Source of the DNA: JACCZR01 sp035296565
GTDB taxonomy: Bacteria > Actinomycetota > Thermoleophilia > Solirubrobacterales > Thermoleophilaceae
NCBI GenBank assembly: GCA_035296565.1
Contig: DATHAQ010000021.1
Span: 3,225-67,224, forward strand
Length of the DNA: 64,000 nucleotides
Direction of reading: 5' to 3'
The stretch's first letter is position 1, and each line of letters begins with the position of its first letter. The notes below the pieces were generated by a model. The model did not search any database. It worked only from the letters and a program-made list of their open reading frames with translations, and was not told where the DNA came from. Position numbers and translations under genes: made by a program. Positions 39,573 through 47,769 of the stretch are shown here, piece after piece.

Positions 39573-41362
39573 AGCGCCCGCAGCCGGCGCGAGTGCCCGC
39601 GCGGCTCCACGCGCGACTCGTAGCGGTTGGTGATGGGCAGCCGTCTGTCGCGCCCGAAGGCGCGAGTGGAGATGCGGATCCCGGGCGGGGCCTGACGCCG
39701 CTTGTACTCCGCGCCGTCGACCATACGCACCACGCGCTCGACGTCCTCGGCCGGCAGGCCGCGGCGGACCAGCTCGCCGGCGTCCAGGTCGCCCTCGATG
39801 TAGCCCTCGAGGATCTCGTCCAGCGCCTCGTATGGAGGCAGCGAGTGCTCGTCCAGCTGTTCCTCGCGCAGCTCGGCCGACGGCGGGCGCTCGAGCACCG
39901 ACGCGGGCACCAGCTCTCCGTCGCCCTGGGCGTTGCGCCAGCGCACGAGGCGGTAGACCGAGCCCTTGTAGACATCCTTGAGCACGGCGAAGCCACCGGC
40001 CATGTCGCCGTAGAGCGTCGCGTACCCGACCGAGAGCTCGGACTTGTTCCCGGTGGTCAGCACCAGCGAGCCGAACTTGTTGGACAGGGCCATCACCGCG
40101 TTGCCGCGGATGCGCGCCTGCACGTTCTCCTCCGTCAGGTCCGGCTCGCGGCCCTCGAAGGGCCCGGCCAGCATCTCCTCGTAGGACCTCATGACGCTCT
40201 CGATCTCGAGCTCCATGAACTCGGTGCCGAGGTTGGCGGCGATCGCACGGGCGTCGGCGCGGGTGCCCTCCGACGAGTAGGGCGAGGGCATCGACACGCA
40301 GGTCACGCGGTCGGCGCCAAGCGCGTCGGCCGCGACCAGCGCGACCAGGGCGGAGTCGATGCCGCCGGACAGGGCGATGACCACCGAGGAGAACCCGTTC
40401 TTGTCGACGTAGTCGCGCACCCCGAGGCGCAGGGCCGCGTAGATCTCGGCATCGAGCTCGAGCGGCTCGTCGACCGGCCCGGTGGTGACCTCCTCCGGAG
40501 CCGGAGCCTCCAGCGTCAGCTCGGCTAGGCGCTCGACCTCGAATTGGGGGATGCCGGCGTCGGCTCGGCGCCTCCGGCGGCGCACGTTGGTGCGGTGGCG
40601 GGGATCGCGCAGGCGGCCCCCCGCCGCGGCCGCGGGGTCGATGATCCCCACCGTCAGCGACTCCTCGAACTGCGGCGCGCGGGCCACCACCCGGCCGTCC
40701 CAGTCGATCAGGAGGCTGTGGCCGTCGAAGACCAGCTCGTCCTGGCCGCCCACGCTGTTGCAGAAGGCCACGGCGGCCAGATTGTCACGGGCACGCTGCG
40801 CGAGCATGTGCTCGCGCGTCTTGCCCTTGCCCGAGTGATAGGGCGAGGAGGACAGGTTGACGATCAGCCGCGCCCCGGCGAGCGCCTCGGTGGTGGCCGG
40901 GGGGCCCGGCTCCCAGATGTCGTCGCAGACCGTGACCCCCACCGTGACGTGGTCGAGCTCGAACACGGCTGGCCGCTGGCCGTTCTGGAAGTAGCGCTGC
41001 TCGTCGAAGACGCCGTAGTTGGGCAGGTACATCTTGCGGTAGACGGCCCTCACCTGCCCGTCGGAGAGCAGGGCGGCGGCGTTGTAGACGTCGTCGGCAC
41101 GCTCCGGAAAGCCCACCACGGCCACGATCCCCTGGGTCTGCGCGGCGATGTCCTGCAGGGCGTCGCCCACCGCGTCGAGGAAGTGCGTCTTGAGCAGGAG
41201 GTCCTCGGGCGGGTAGCCGGTGAGGGCGAGCTCGGGGAAGACCACGATGCTCGCCTCCTCGCTGCGCGCCAGAGCGGTGTACTCGTTGATCAGCCGGGCG
41301 TTGCCCGCGATGTCGCCCACCGTGGGGTTGATTTGTGCGAGTGCCACGCGGAGAGGAGCCAT
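39569..41362 (-). CDS. nadE: Glutamine-dependent NAD+ synthetase
   Basis: This enzyme amidates deamido-NAD to NAD. The 597-residue two-domain enzyme has an N-terminal nitrilase-type glutaminase with the catalytic triad Glu44 (F-P-E-L-A-L-T-G-Y), Lys110 (Y-R-K-M-Y-L-P) and Cys146 (V-T-V-C-D-D-I-W). The C-terminal ATP-pyrophosphatase synthetase has S-G-G-I-D-S-A and T-T-G-N-K-S-E-L. Length is normal for the shorter bacterial type. The ATG on this strand overlaps the possible ATG of the divergent hydrolase by 2 bases (CATG). Confidence 0.94.
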   Translation of the reverse strand: MAPLRVALAQINPTVGDIAGNARLINEYTALARSEEASIVVFPELALTGYPPEDLLLKTHFLDAVGDALQDIAAQTQGIVAVVGFPERADDVYNAAALLSDGQVRAVYRKMYLPNYGVFDEQRYFQNGQRPAVFELDHVTVGVTVCDDIWEPGPPATTEALAGARLIVNLSSSPYHSGKGKTREHMLAQRARDNLAAVAFCNSVGGQDELVFDGHSLLIDWDGRVVARAPQFEESLTVGIIDPAAAAGGRLRDPRHRTNVRRRRRRADAGIPQFEVERLAELTLEAPAPEEVTTGPVDEPLELDAEIYAALRLGVRDYVDKNGFSSVVIALSGGIDSALVALVAADALGADRVTCVSMPSPYSSEGTRADARAIAANLGTEFMELEIESVMRSYEEMLAGPFEGREPDLTEENVQARIRGNAVMALSNKFGSLVLTTGNKSELSVGYATLYGDMAGGFAVLKDVYKGSVYRLVRWRNAQGDGELVPASVLERPPSAELREEQLDEHSLPPYEALDEILEGYIEGDLDAGELVRRGLPAEDVERVVRMVDGAEYKRRQAPPGIRISTRAFGRDRRLPITNRYESRVEPRGHSRRLRAL

Positions 41363-42260
41363 GCTCGATCCAGATTATGCTCGTCCCGCCGTGGCCGAGC
41401 GTCCGATGCCCGAGTTGGAAGGTGTCCGCCACCACTGGGTGCGGCTGCCGACTGGGCTGCGCGTCCACGTGGCGGAAGCAGGGGAGGGCCCCCCGCTGCT
41501 CCTGCTCCACGGCTGGCCTCAGCACTGGTGGATGTGGAAGGGCGTCATCCCCGCCCTGGCCGAGAGCCACCGGGTGATCTGCGCGGACCTGCGCGGCCAA
41601 GGTTGGACCGACGCCCCGCCCTGGGGGTACGAGAAGGAGAGCCTGGCCGCCGACGCCGTCGCCCTGCTCGACGCGCTGGAGATCGAGAGGGTGGGCCTGA
41701 TGGGCCACGACTGGGGCGGCTACACGGGCCTCCTGCTCTGCCTTGGCCATCCGGAGCGCATCGAGCGCCTCCTGGCGCTCAACACGGGCCACCCGCTCAG
41801 CGACCCCAGCGCCCGGCGTGCCCTGGGCCTGTTCCGCTTGTGGTACGCCGCCCTGCTGGGCACGCCGTTCGCCGGGGACCGGCTCATGACCAGCGGGCTG
41901 GTGGGCCGGTTCATGCGCGGCCAACTCGTCCCGCGGGTGTGGAGCGACGAGGACGCGCGGATCTACACGGACCAGTTCCTCGAGCCCGCGCGGGCACGCG
42001 CCGCGCGCGAGATCTACCGGACCCTGCTGACGCGCGACACACCGTCGGTCCTGCGCGGCGACTACCGCGGCAGACGCGTGCGCCAGCCGCTACTGGTGCT
42101 GCACGGCACCGAGGATCCCGTGCTGCCCGTGGAGGCGGTCGCCGATCTGCCTCAGCACGCCGACGACGCGCGCGTGGAGCCGGTGGAGGGGATCACGCAC
42201 TTCATCGTCGACGAGGTGCCCGAGCTGGTGGCCGAGCGGGCGCGGACGTTCTTCGCCTGA
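41361..42260 (+). CDS. Alpha/beta hydrolase, epoxide hydrolase-like
   Basis: A hydrolase of 299 residues from the first ATG. It has L-L-H-G-W-P-Q (oxyanion), the nucleophile Asp in G-H-D-W-G-G and L-H-G-T-E-D-P near the acid. The catalytic His is in G-I-T-H-F. Asp as nucleophile points to epoxide hydrolase or haloalkane dehalogenase relatives. The start is uncertain: ATG 41361 has GAGAGGAG upstream, but a TATGCT at 41376-41381 lies nine bases before GTG 41391, which would give a leaderless 289-residue form. An intrinsic terminator follows at 42326. Confidence 0.83.
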   Translation: MLDPDYARPAVAERPMPELEGVRHHWVRLPTGLRVHVAEAGEGPPLLLLHGWPQHWWMWKGVIPALAESHRVICADLRGQGWTDAPPWGYEKESLAADAVALLDALEIERVGLMGHDWGGYTGLLLCLGHPERIERLLALNTGHPLSDPSARRALGLFRLWYAALLGTPFAGDRLMTSGLVGRFMRGQLVPRVWSDEDARIYTDQFLEPARARAAREIYRTLLTRDTPSVLRGDYRGRRVRQPLLVLHGTEDPVLPVEAVADLPQHADDARVEPVEGITHFIVDEVPELVAERARTFFA

Positions 42261-42325
42261 GCGCCCGCCGAGACCGTCGACGTGGCGGCAAAGCCGCCGC
42301 CGACCGCAGCACGGGACCGCAAGAC

Positions 42326-42350
42326 CCCTCAGCCGCCTGAGGGCTTTTTT
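42326..42350 (+). terminator. Intrinsic terminator
   Basis: CCCTCAG and CTGAGGG form a perfect 7-bp stem with a CCGC loop, followed by GC then six T residues. It terminates the plus-strand hydrolase gene. On the other strand the T tract is weak. Confidence 0.9.
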
Positions 42351-42372
42351 CGCAGGGCGGGCCTCGTCGCGC

Positions 42373-42462
42373 TCAGGACGCCGGGCGGGCGGCGAACAAG
42401 CGCGCCGCGACCCCGCGCAGGGTGGCGGTGCCGTAGCGGTGCGAGGGGTTGCCGTCGGTCAT
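42373..42462 (-). CDS. Possible 29-residue peptide downstream of ybaK-like gene
   Basis: A short reading frame starting M-T-D-G-N-P-S-H-R-Y and ending A-A-R-P-A-S. Its ATG overlaps the stop of the upstream deacylase gene (ATGA), the coupling pattern used by many real genes here. I recognise no family. It is too short to judge coding bias, so it may be chance. Confidence 0.25.
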   Translation of the reverse strand: MTDGNPSHRYGTATLRGVAARLFAARPAS

Positions 42463-42917
42463 GACGGCGAGGAGACCCGCGCCAGCTGTGCGCCGGTGCA
42501 ATTCAGCAGCTTATGGGGGTTGACCTCGAACAGGCTGTGGCCGTCGCCGGCCGCGGCCCAGACGCAGTCGTACTCCAGCAGGTCCTCGTCCATCACCGTG
42601 GGCAGGTCGTAGCCGAAGGGAGCCACCCCGTCGACCGGGTAGCCGGTGGCGGCGCGCACCTCGTCGGGTGAGGCCTGGCGCACCTCGGCGCAGTCGACGA
42701 TCTCGGCCAGCAGGTCGAGGTCCACGCGGTGCGCCCCCGAGGCTATGCACACCACGGGCTCCCCGTCGCAGACGAAGACGAGCGACTTGGCGATCTGCGC
42801 GTCCCGGCAGCCCACGGCCTGCGCGGCCTCGCCCACCGTCGCGGTGGAGGAGTCCAGGTTGCGCACATCCACTTCGAGCCCCAGCCGGCGAGCGCTCTCG
42901 ATCACCTTGTCGCGCAC
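42459..42917 (-). CDS. YbaK/EbsC-type aminoacyl-tRNA deacylase
   Basis: A 152-residue protein of the YbaK/ProX superfamily, which removes mischarged amino acids from tRNA in trans. The conserved substrate-facing Lys is in A-Q-I-A-K-S-L-V-F near residue 44, with G-V-A-P-F-G-Y and a late G-D-G-H-S-L-F-E-V. The GTG at 42917 lies six bases after a TACGAT hexamer. The specificity (Cys-tRNA-Pro, Ala-tRNA-Pro or others) cannot be read. Confidence 0.88.
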   Translation of the reverse strand: MRDKVIESARRLGLEVDVRNLDSSTATVGEAAQAVGCRDAQIAKSLVFVCDGEPVVCIASGAHRVDLDLLAEIVDCAEVRQASPDEVRAATGYPVDGVAPFGYDLPTVMDEDLLEYDCVWAAAGDGHSLFEVNPHKLLNCTGAQLARVSSPS

Positions 42918-42923
42918 GAACTA

Positions 42924-42929
42924 ATCGTA
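42924..42929 (-). promoter_or_regulatory. -10 hexamer for the ybaK-like gene (leaderless)
   Basis: On the minus strand TACGAT is followed by six bases and then the GTG start at 42917. It lies in the 24-base gap after the WS/DGAT gene. Confidence 0.5.
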
Positions 42930-42941
42930 ACCCCGATTTCG

Positions 42942-44351
42942 TTAAGCGAGTGTGGAGCTGAGCCCGATGCCGGCGGCCTCGTCGAGCTCCTCGAGGCTCA
43001 GCATCACGTCCTCGGCGAGGTCCTCGAGATCGAACATCACGTCGTAATCGCCGACCAGGCCGAAGTTCAGTCGGCCGTGGTAGCTGAGGATCGCCACGCC
43101 CAGCCCCTGATTGCGTGCCAGCGGAACCATCGGGAAACAGTCGACCAGCTCGCGCCCCTGCAAGTAGAGCGGACTCTGGGGCCCCGGAACGTTGGTCACG
43201 ACCACGTTGAAGTAGCGCCGGCGGGCGAACACCCGGGCGGCCTGGCCCATGACGGTGGCCGCGGCGAAGCCCCCCATCTCGGTGATCACCTCGGCGCCGA
43301 CCGCGCCGCCCTCCTCCTTGAGGTCCTTCAGCTCCTCGTGGACCAGCTCCAAGCGGTCCACCGGGTCCTGGCACCAGACGGGCAGTGGCGCGTGGATCGC
43401 CTCGACACGGCTGCCCCCCTCTGCGTGCTGGACGCTCAGCGGGATCAGGCCCTGCAGCTCGATGTCGTCGGTGCGGATCCCCCGGCGGCGCAGGTGACGT
43501 CCCAGCGCACCGGCCACGGTGGCGACCACGACGTCGTTCACCGTGCCGCCCAGCTCATCCTTGATCGCCTTGAAGTCCTCGAGAGCGGCCCGCACCCAGG
43601 TGAAGCGCCGGTGGGGGCTGATGGGCCGGTTGTAGGGGCTCGGCGGGGCCGGCTTGACCCCGGCCCACGACAACGCTCCGGCCGCCACCGCGCGGTCGCG
43701 GGCGGCGGAGGCGAGACCTCGCGGGGTGCGCAGCAGGGCCCGGGCGGTGCGCGAGACCTCGCGCGGGGACGTGCGCTCGACGAGCGCCTCGCCGAGCAGC
43801 TGCGCCGGGGAGGGGAGGGGCCGGGGCAGCCAGCCGCGCCCCGGGTCGGTGGGGGCTGCCGGCTCCGGCGAGCTGTCGAACAGCACCGTGACCAGGTCCA
43901 CCCCGCTGACGCCGTCCACCAGCGCGTGGTGGGTCTTGGCCAGCAGCGCGAAGCGGCCGCCCTCCAGGCCCTCGGCCAGCCACAGCTCCCACAGCGGCTT
44001 GTCGCGGTCCAACGGCTGCGAGAACACGCGCCCGGCCAGCGCGCGCAGCTGGTCCTCGGTCCCCGGCGCGGGCAGGGCGGTTGCGCGTACGTGGTACTCG
44101 AGGTTGAGGTGGGGGTCGTCGACCCACTTCGGCCGCCCCTGGCCCAGGGGCACGGCCGCCAGCCGCTGCCGGTAGCGGGGGACGAGGTGCAACCGCCGCT
44201 CGACCTCGCCCACCAACTGCTCGTGCGTCGGCGGGTCGCCCTCGAACAGCATCACCGACGCCACGTGCATGTGCGCGGAGGCGTCCTCCAGGTGGAGGAA
44301 GGAGGCATCGAGTGCGCTGAGACGGTCGTCGGCCACTGTGACGAGGCTCAC
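42942..44351 (-). CDS. Wax ester synthase/diacylglycerol acyltransferase
   Basis: A WS/DGAT-family enzyme using acyl-CoA to make triacylglycerol or wax ester storage lipid. The active-site motif HHxxxDG is present as T-H-H-A-L-V-D-G, with P-L-W-E-L-W before it. The C-terminal domain has N-D-V-V-V-A and V-T-N-V-P-G-P. A length of 469 residues is typical. The GTG at 44351 is chosen because the conserved S-A-L-D-A-S-F segment follows soon after; GTG 44336 is an alternative, and an upstream ATG-like extension to 44447 has no homology. Lipid partners nearby are the desaturase and FadD genes. Confidence 0.88.
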   Translation of the reverse strand: MSLVTVADDRLSALDASFLHLEDASAHMHVASVMLFEGDPPTHEQLVGEVERRLHLVPRYRQRLAAVPLGQGRPKWVDDPHLNLEYHVRATALPAPGTEDQLRALAGRVFSQPLDRDKPLWELWLAEGLEGGRFALLAKTHHALVDGVSGVDLVTVLFDSSPEPAAPTDPGRGWLPRPLPSPAQLLGEALVERTSPREVSRTARALLRTPRGLASAARDRAVAAGALSWAGVKPAPPSPYNRPISPHRRFTWVRAALEDFKAIKDELGGTVNDVVVATVAGALGRHLRRRGIRTDDIELQGLIPLSVQHAEGGSRVEAIHAPLPVWCQDPVDRLELVHEELKDLKEEGGAVGAEVITEMGGFAAATVMGQAARVFARRRYFNVVVTNVPGPQSPLYLQGRELVDCFPMVPLARNQGLGVAILSYHGRLNFGLVGDYDVMFDLEDLAEDVMLSLEELDEAAGIGLSSTLA

Positions 44352-44424
44352 ATTAGGCGACCTGACTCTGGGTAACTTCCGCGAACAGTTGTTCGATCGG
44401 CCTACCGAGCCGGCGGCGCGAATC

Positions 44425-44575
44425 GCGTCGCCGGGCGGGGGAACCACCGCCGCGCCAGACGCGCGGCCGGGGCGAGTCGGTCGCGGTGCGCTGGGCGCAC
44501 CCCGACCGTAGCGCGAGGCCAGAGCCCCGCGCGAGCCCGTCAGCTAACCCCGTAGGCAAGGGCCGGGAAACGGAG
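44425..44575 (+). ncRNA. ydaO/yuaA c-di-AMP riboswitch
   Basis: The 151-base leader before the DPBB gene carries the conserved blocks of the c-di-AMP riboswitch in order: GGGGGAACCA near the 5' end, GGGGCGAGTCGG in the middle, and GTCAGCTAACCCCGTAGGC near the 3' end, followed by AAGGG. In actinobacteria this class controls resuscitation factors and cell-wall hydrolases, usually turning expression off when c-di-AMP is high. The downstream gene fits that pattern. Boundaries are approximate. Confidence 0.85.
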
Positions 44576-44582
44576 TTGCACC

Positions 44583-45497
44583 GTGCGATGGACTCGCAAT
44601 CGCGGTCGCGCGTCGCTTGGCGTCGTCGCCACCGCACTGGTATCTGCAGGTTCCCTGGCCGCCGCCGCGCCGGCAGCCCCGACCGTCCAGATGGCGGGAG
44701 CGGGATCGACCGAGCGCGTGCGCTACGGCGAGAATCTCGACATGACGGGCCAGGTGCCCCAGGGGAAGGCCGGCCAGTCCGTCCGCCTCGAGCACGCCCC
44801 CGGGGGTGAGCGCTGGCGCACCGTCGAAACCACTTCGACCGCGTCCGGCGGCTCGTACCGCTTCGACGTCAAGGCCGAGCAGTCCGGCTCCTACCGGGCC
44901 GTGGCCGACGGCGCCGGCGCCTCGTCGGAGAAGCGCGTGACCGTGATCGCGCGGCTCAGCGGCCGTGGCTCGCGCTACGTCAAGCGCGGCGCGTCGGTCC
45001 GGGTGAAGGGCAGCCTTCGTCCTGGCCTTCTTGGCAGGCGCGTGGCGCTGCAGCAGCGCTCGGGACGCCGTTGGAAGACCGTCGACCGAGCCCGCACGGG
45101 CCGCGGCGGGCGCTTCCGCGCCTCGTTCCGCCCGCGCAAGGTCGGCTCGTACCGCCTGCGCGTGCGCTTCGGCGGCGACGGCCGCAACGCGGCGGTCAGC
45201 CGCACGCTGCGCGGCAGGACCTATGTGCTGCGCCCCGGCCAGGCCTCCTGGTACGGCCCGGGCCTGTACGGCAACAAGCTCGGCTGCGGCGGCACGCTGA
45301 AGGCGAGCACCGTGGGCGTGGCCAACAAGAGCCTGCCCTGCGGCACGAAGGTCCTGTTCCGTTACAAGGGCCGCACCGCCACGCTCCGCCTCGTCGATCG
45401 CGGCCCCTACGTGGGCGGCCGCGACTGGGACCTGACCGCAGGCGCAAAGCGCAAGCTCGGCTTCGGCTCGACCGGCACGGTCTGGACGTCTCGCTAG
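44583..45497 (+). CDS. Secreted protein with C-terminal double-psi beta-barrel (RlpA-like)
   Basis: A 304-residue exported protein. A signal peptide occupies about residues 1-36 (Arg-rich start, hydrophobic core, A-A-A-A-P-A-A). Two beta-rich Ig-like modules follow (about 45-125 and 130-210). The C-terminal DPBB domain (about 215-304) has A-S-W-Y-G-P-G, G-V-A-N-K-S-L-P-C-G-T and V-D-R-G-P-Y, with an Asp in R-D-W-D-L, as in RlpA/3D-type proteins. Such domains bind or cleave peptidoglycan. The GTG start is 7 bases after the riboswitch. Its stop shares CTAG with dinB. Confidence 0.87.
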   Translation: MRWTRNRGRASLGVVATALVSAGSLAAAAPAAPTVQMAGAGSTERVRYGENLDMTGQVPQGKAGQSVRLEHAPGGERWRTVETTSTASGGSYRFDVKAEQSGSYRAVADGAGASSEKRVTVIARLSGRGSRYVKRGASVRVKGSLRPGLLGRRVALQQRSGRRWKTVDRARTGRGGRFRASFRPRKVGSYRLRVRFGGDGRNAAVSRTLRGRTYVLRPGQASWYGPGLYGNKLGCGGTLKASTVGVANKSLPCGTKVLFRYKGRTATLRLVDRGPYVGGRDWDLTAGAKRKLGFGSTGTVWTSR

Positions 45498-46564
45498 AAG
45501 GTCAGCGACATCTGATCGCTCGGGGCGGGGGCGGACTCGTCGAGGCCCGCCACCCGCACCCCGAGGAGCCGGACCGGCCGTGGCGGGTCGAGCTCTGACA
45601 GCAGCTCGCCCGCCACGCGCCGGACGGTCGCCAGGTCGTTGACGGGGCCGCCGACGCTGCGCGCCCGCGTGTGCGTGGAGAAGTCGTCCAGCCGCACCTT
45701 GATGCCGATCGTGCGGCCGCGGCGCTCGTGGCGCCCGAGGTCGGCGCACAGCTCCTCGCTGAGGCGCTCCAGCACCGGCATCAGCGCCGGCACTCCGCGC
45801 AGGTCGTGGTCGAAGGTCGTCTCGCGCGACTCCGACTTGCGCACCCGGTCCAGCTCGAGCTCGCGCTCGTCGCTGAACCGGGCGAGGTCGCGCAGATGGG
45901 GGCCCATGCGCGCGCCGAACAGCCGCGTCAGCCGTTCCTCGGGCATGGCCGCGAGGGCCCCGAGCGTCTCGATGCCCTCGCGGCGCAGACGCTCGACGGA
46001 CTTGGGGCCGATGCCGGGGATCAGCGCCGGCGACGCGCCCGCGAAGCGCTCGCGCGCCTGCGCCTGGGTCAGCGCCACGAAGCCGTCGGGCTTCTCGGCG
46101 TCGGAGGCGACCTTGGCCACGAGCTTGCTGGGACCCAGCCCGATCGAGCAGCCGAGGCCTGTCGCCTGCCACACCGCCGCCTTGACCCGCCGCGCCGCTG
46201 CCTTGGGTCTCCCCAGGCCGGTCAGGTCCAGGTAGGCCTCGTCGAGGCCCACCACCTCTACGCGCTCCACCTGGGCCTCGAGCACGTTCATGACCTCGCG
46301 CGAGCGGGCGCGGTAGTGGTCGAAGTCCGGCGCCACGAAGACCGCCTCGGGGCACAGCCGCCGGGCTCGGGCGGCCGGCGTGGCCGAGAAGATGCCGAAG
46401 CGGCGGGCCTCGTAGGAGGCGGTGGTCACCACCGCCCGCGGGCCGCTGCCGGCCACCACGACCGGCAGCCCGCGTAACTCGGGACGCCGCTGCAGCTCCA
46501 CGCTGACGTAGAAGGCGTCCATGTCGACATGCGCGTAGAGGCGAGGCCAGTCCTCGATGCCCAT
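45494..46564 (-). CDS. dinB: DNA polymerase IV
   Basis: A Y-family translesion polymerase of 356 residues. Catalytic carboxylates are Asp14 and Asp16 (V-D-M-D-A-F-Y-V-S-V-E), with Asp108 and Glu109 (G-L-D-E-A-Y-L-D). The helix-hairpin-helix reads P-G-I-G-P-K-S-V-E-R-L. The C-terminus ends Q-M-S-L-T-F, a sliding-clamp-binding motif, so the protein is complete and probably functional. A TACGCT hexamer lies six bases before the ATG. No LexA-type box is evident. Confidence 0.95.
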   Translation of the reverse strand: MGIEDWPRLYAHVDMDAFYVSVELQRRPELRGLPVVVAGSGPRAVVTTASYEARRFGIFSATPAARARRLCPEAVFVAPDFDHYRARSREVMNVLEAQVERVEVVGLDEAYLDLTGLGRPKAAARRVKAAVWQATGLGCSIGLGPSKLVAKVASDAEKPDGFVALTQAQARERFAGASPALIPGIGPKSVERLRREGIETLGALAAMPEERLTRLFGARMGPHLRDLARFSDERELELDRVRKSESRETTFDHDLRGVPALMPVLERLSEELCADLGRHERRGRTIGIKVRLDDFSTHTRARSVGGPVNDLATVRRVAGELLSELDPPRPVRLLGVRVAGLDESAPAPSDQMSLTF

Positions 46565-46570
46565 TGCGGC

Positions 46571-46576
46571 AGCGTA
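46571..46576 (-). promoter_or_regulatory. -10 hexamer for dinB (leaderless)
   Basis: On the minus strand TACGCT is followed by six bases and then the dinB ATG at 46564. Confidence 0.5.
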
Positions 46577-46659
46577 GGCGCCGGCGCGGACCTAGCTGAG
46601 CGGCGGAGGCCGGCTCTGCCGCCGGCTCGGCTCGGCTGGGTACTGGGCTTGGCCCTGGC

Positions 46660-46815
46660 TCAGTAGTAGTGCCGTCTACCTCCCACGGCGCGACCCATAG
46701 CGCCGAGCAGCCAGAGGACAACTCCCACGATCAGCAGGATCCCGCCGATCACGTAGAGGATGTTGACGCTCAACACGATGCCGAGGATGAGAAGTACGAG
46801 TCCGAGAATGATCAT
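46660..46815 (-). CDS. Small hydrophobic membrane protein (DUF6131-like)
   Basis: A 51-residue protein with two hydrophobic stretches making one or two membrane helices (M-I-I-L-G-L-V-L-L-I-L-G; I-G-G-I-L-L-I-V-G-V-V-L-W-L-L-G) and a basic, His/Tyr-ended tail. Small proteins of this kind are common in actinobacteria and have no known function. The ATG at 46815 has GGAGGA upstream with good spacing; a longer frame to 46962 lacks such a site and is rejected. Confidence 0.8.
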   Translation of the reverse strand: MIILGLVLLILGIVLSVNILYVIGGILLIVGVVLWLLGAMGRAVGGRRHYY

Positions 46816-46976
46816 GCGATTCCTCCAGGGGGCGTGGCCGGGACAGAGCGTTCCTCCCCCGATCGCGGTGTTTTCAAGCCGGGGAAAGTCCGAAACCTTG
46901 GCACTCGCGGAGCGTTCTAACGGGTGGCAGCAAGCCGCGGCGCCTGCACATCTGCACACCACCAGAAAGGTCCCGC

Positions 46977-47648
46977 TTGAACCGCATCTTCCTTATCGCC
47001 AGCGCGCTCTCGGTCGCCATCGTCCTCCCCGGCGTAGCCGAGGCCACCCACAAACCCGGTCACCAAGGGGGAGGCGGACCCCAGGAGCAACTGAGCCTTG
47101 GCGCGAAGCCGAACCCGGTCGTCTTCGGCCGTGGGACGGTGCTCTCGGGGCGACTGACCGGCAACAACAAGGCCGGTCGGACCGTGCATCTCGACGGTTC
47201 GCCCTACCCGTTCACGAGCGTTGTCCCCAACATCGCGACGACGACCACCAGCGCGAGCGGAGACTTCTCCTTCACGCGCAAGCCACGGCTGCACACCCGC
47301 TATCGCGTGCATGTCGGAGGTCTCTTCAGCCCGACCGTCACCGTGCTGGTTCGCCAGCGGGTGAGCCTCTTCCTAAGCGACAGCACTCCCCGCCGCGGAC
47401 AGCTGGTTCGCTTCTCGGGACGATCGTGCCCCACGCACGACGGCGCGGTCGTGTCCATCCAGAAGCGCACGAGCACGGGCAGCTTCCGCACCGTGCGCCG
47501 TACGCGTCTGCGTGACGCGAGCCGGTGCTCGGTGTACTCGCGACGGCTGCGGATCTTCAGGGACGGGGTCTTCCGCACGGTCATCGCCCGCGACGCCGAT
47601 CATGCCCGCGGGTTCAGCCGCCGGCGTTCGGTCGACGCCCACAGCTAG
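46977..47648 (+). CDS. Secreted beta-rich protein of unknown function
   Basis: A 223-residue protein with an N-terminal signal peptide (about residues 1-23, ending G-V-A-E-A). A His/Gly-rich linker and two beta-rich modules follow (G-R-G-T-V-L-S-G-R-L-T-G-N near 52 and R-G-Q-L-V-R-F-S-G near 140), resembling bacterial Ig-like or carboxypeptidase-regulatory-like folds. The C-terminal module contains two Cys. The start is TTG at 46977 with GAAAGG upstream. The layout is similar to the N-terminal modules of the DPBB protein at 44583. The function is not recognisable. Confidence 0.7.
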   Translation: MNRIFLIASALSVAIVLPGVAEATHKPGHQGGGGPQEQLSLGAKPNPVVFGRGTVLSGRLTGNNKAGRTVHLDGSPYPFTSVVPNIATTTTSASGDFSFTRKPRLHTRYRVHVGGLFSPTVTVLVRQRVSLFLSDSTPRRGQLVRFSGRSCPTHDGAVVSIQKRTSTGSFRTVRRTRLRDASRCSVYSRRLRIFRDGVFRTVIARDADHARGFSRRRSVDAHS

Positions 47649-47657
47649 CGCGAAAGA

Positions 47658-47690
47658 GGCCAGGGGCGCCCGGTGGGGGCGTCCCTGGCC
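47658..47690 (+). terminator. Terminator-like hairpin
   Basis: GGCCAGGGGCGCCC and the facing GGGCGTCCCTGGCC form a long stem with one mismatch and a GGTG loop just after the secreted-protein gene. No T tract follows, so it may be a rho-dependent or processing hairpin. Confidence 0.5.
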
Positions 47691-47769
47691 AACTCGGACG
47701 TGCATCGACCCCGCTCGGAGGGCTGGCCGGTCTTCACCCGAGAACCTTCGGCCGCCGCCTGCGTTGTGA

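Noticed and set aside
39341..40528. 395-residue plus-strand frame opposite nadE
   Set aside because: A shadow of the nadE coding strand; its composition mirrors codon bias and no motif is present.
42261..42345. Possible tRNA or small RNA before the terminator
   Set aside because: No cloverleaf or CCA end could be drawn; only the terminator hairpin is supported.
44544..46721. 725-residue minus-strand frame over the DPBB and dinB genes
   Set aside because: It is out of frame with dinB and antisense to the DPBB gene and riboswitch, and has low-complexity Arg/Gly/Ala sequence.
46850..46976. Second riboswitch before the secreted protein gene at 46977
   Set aside because: The leader lacks the conserved c-di-AMP riboswitch blocks and I recognise no other class.
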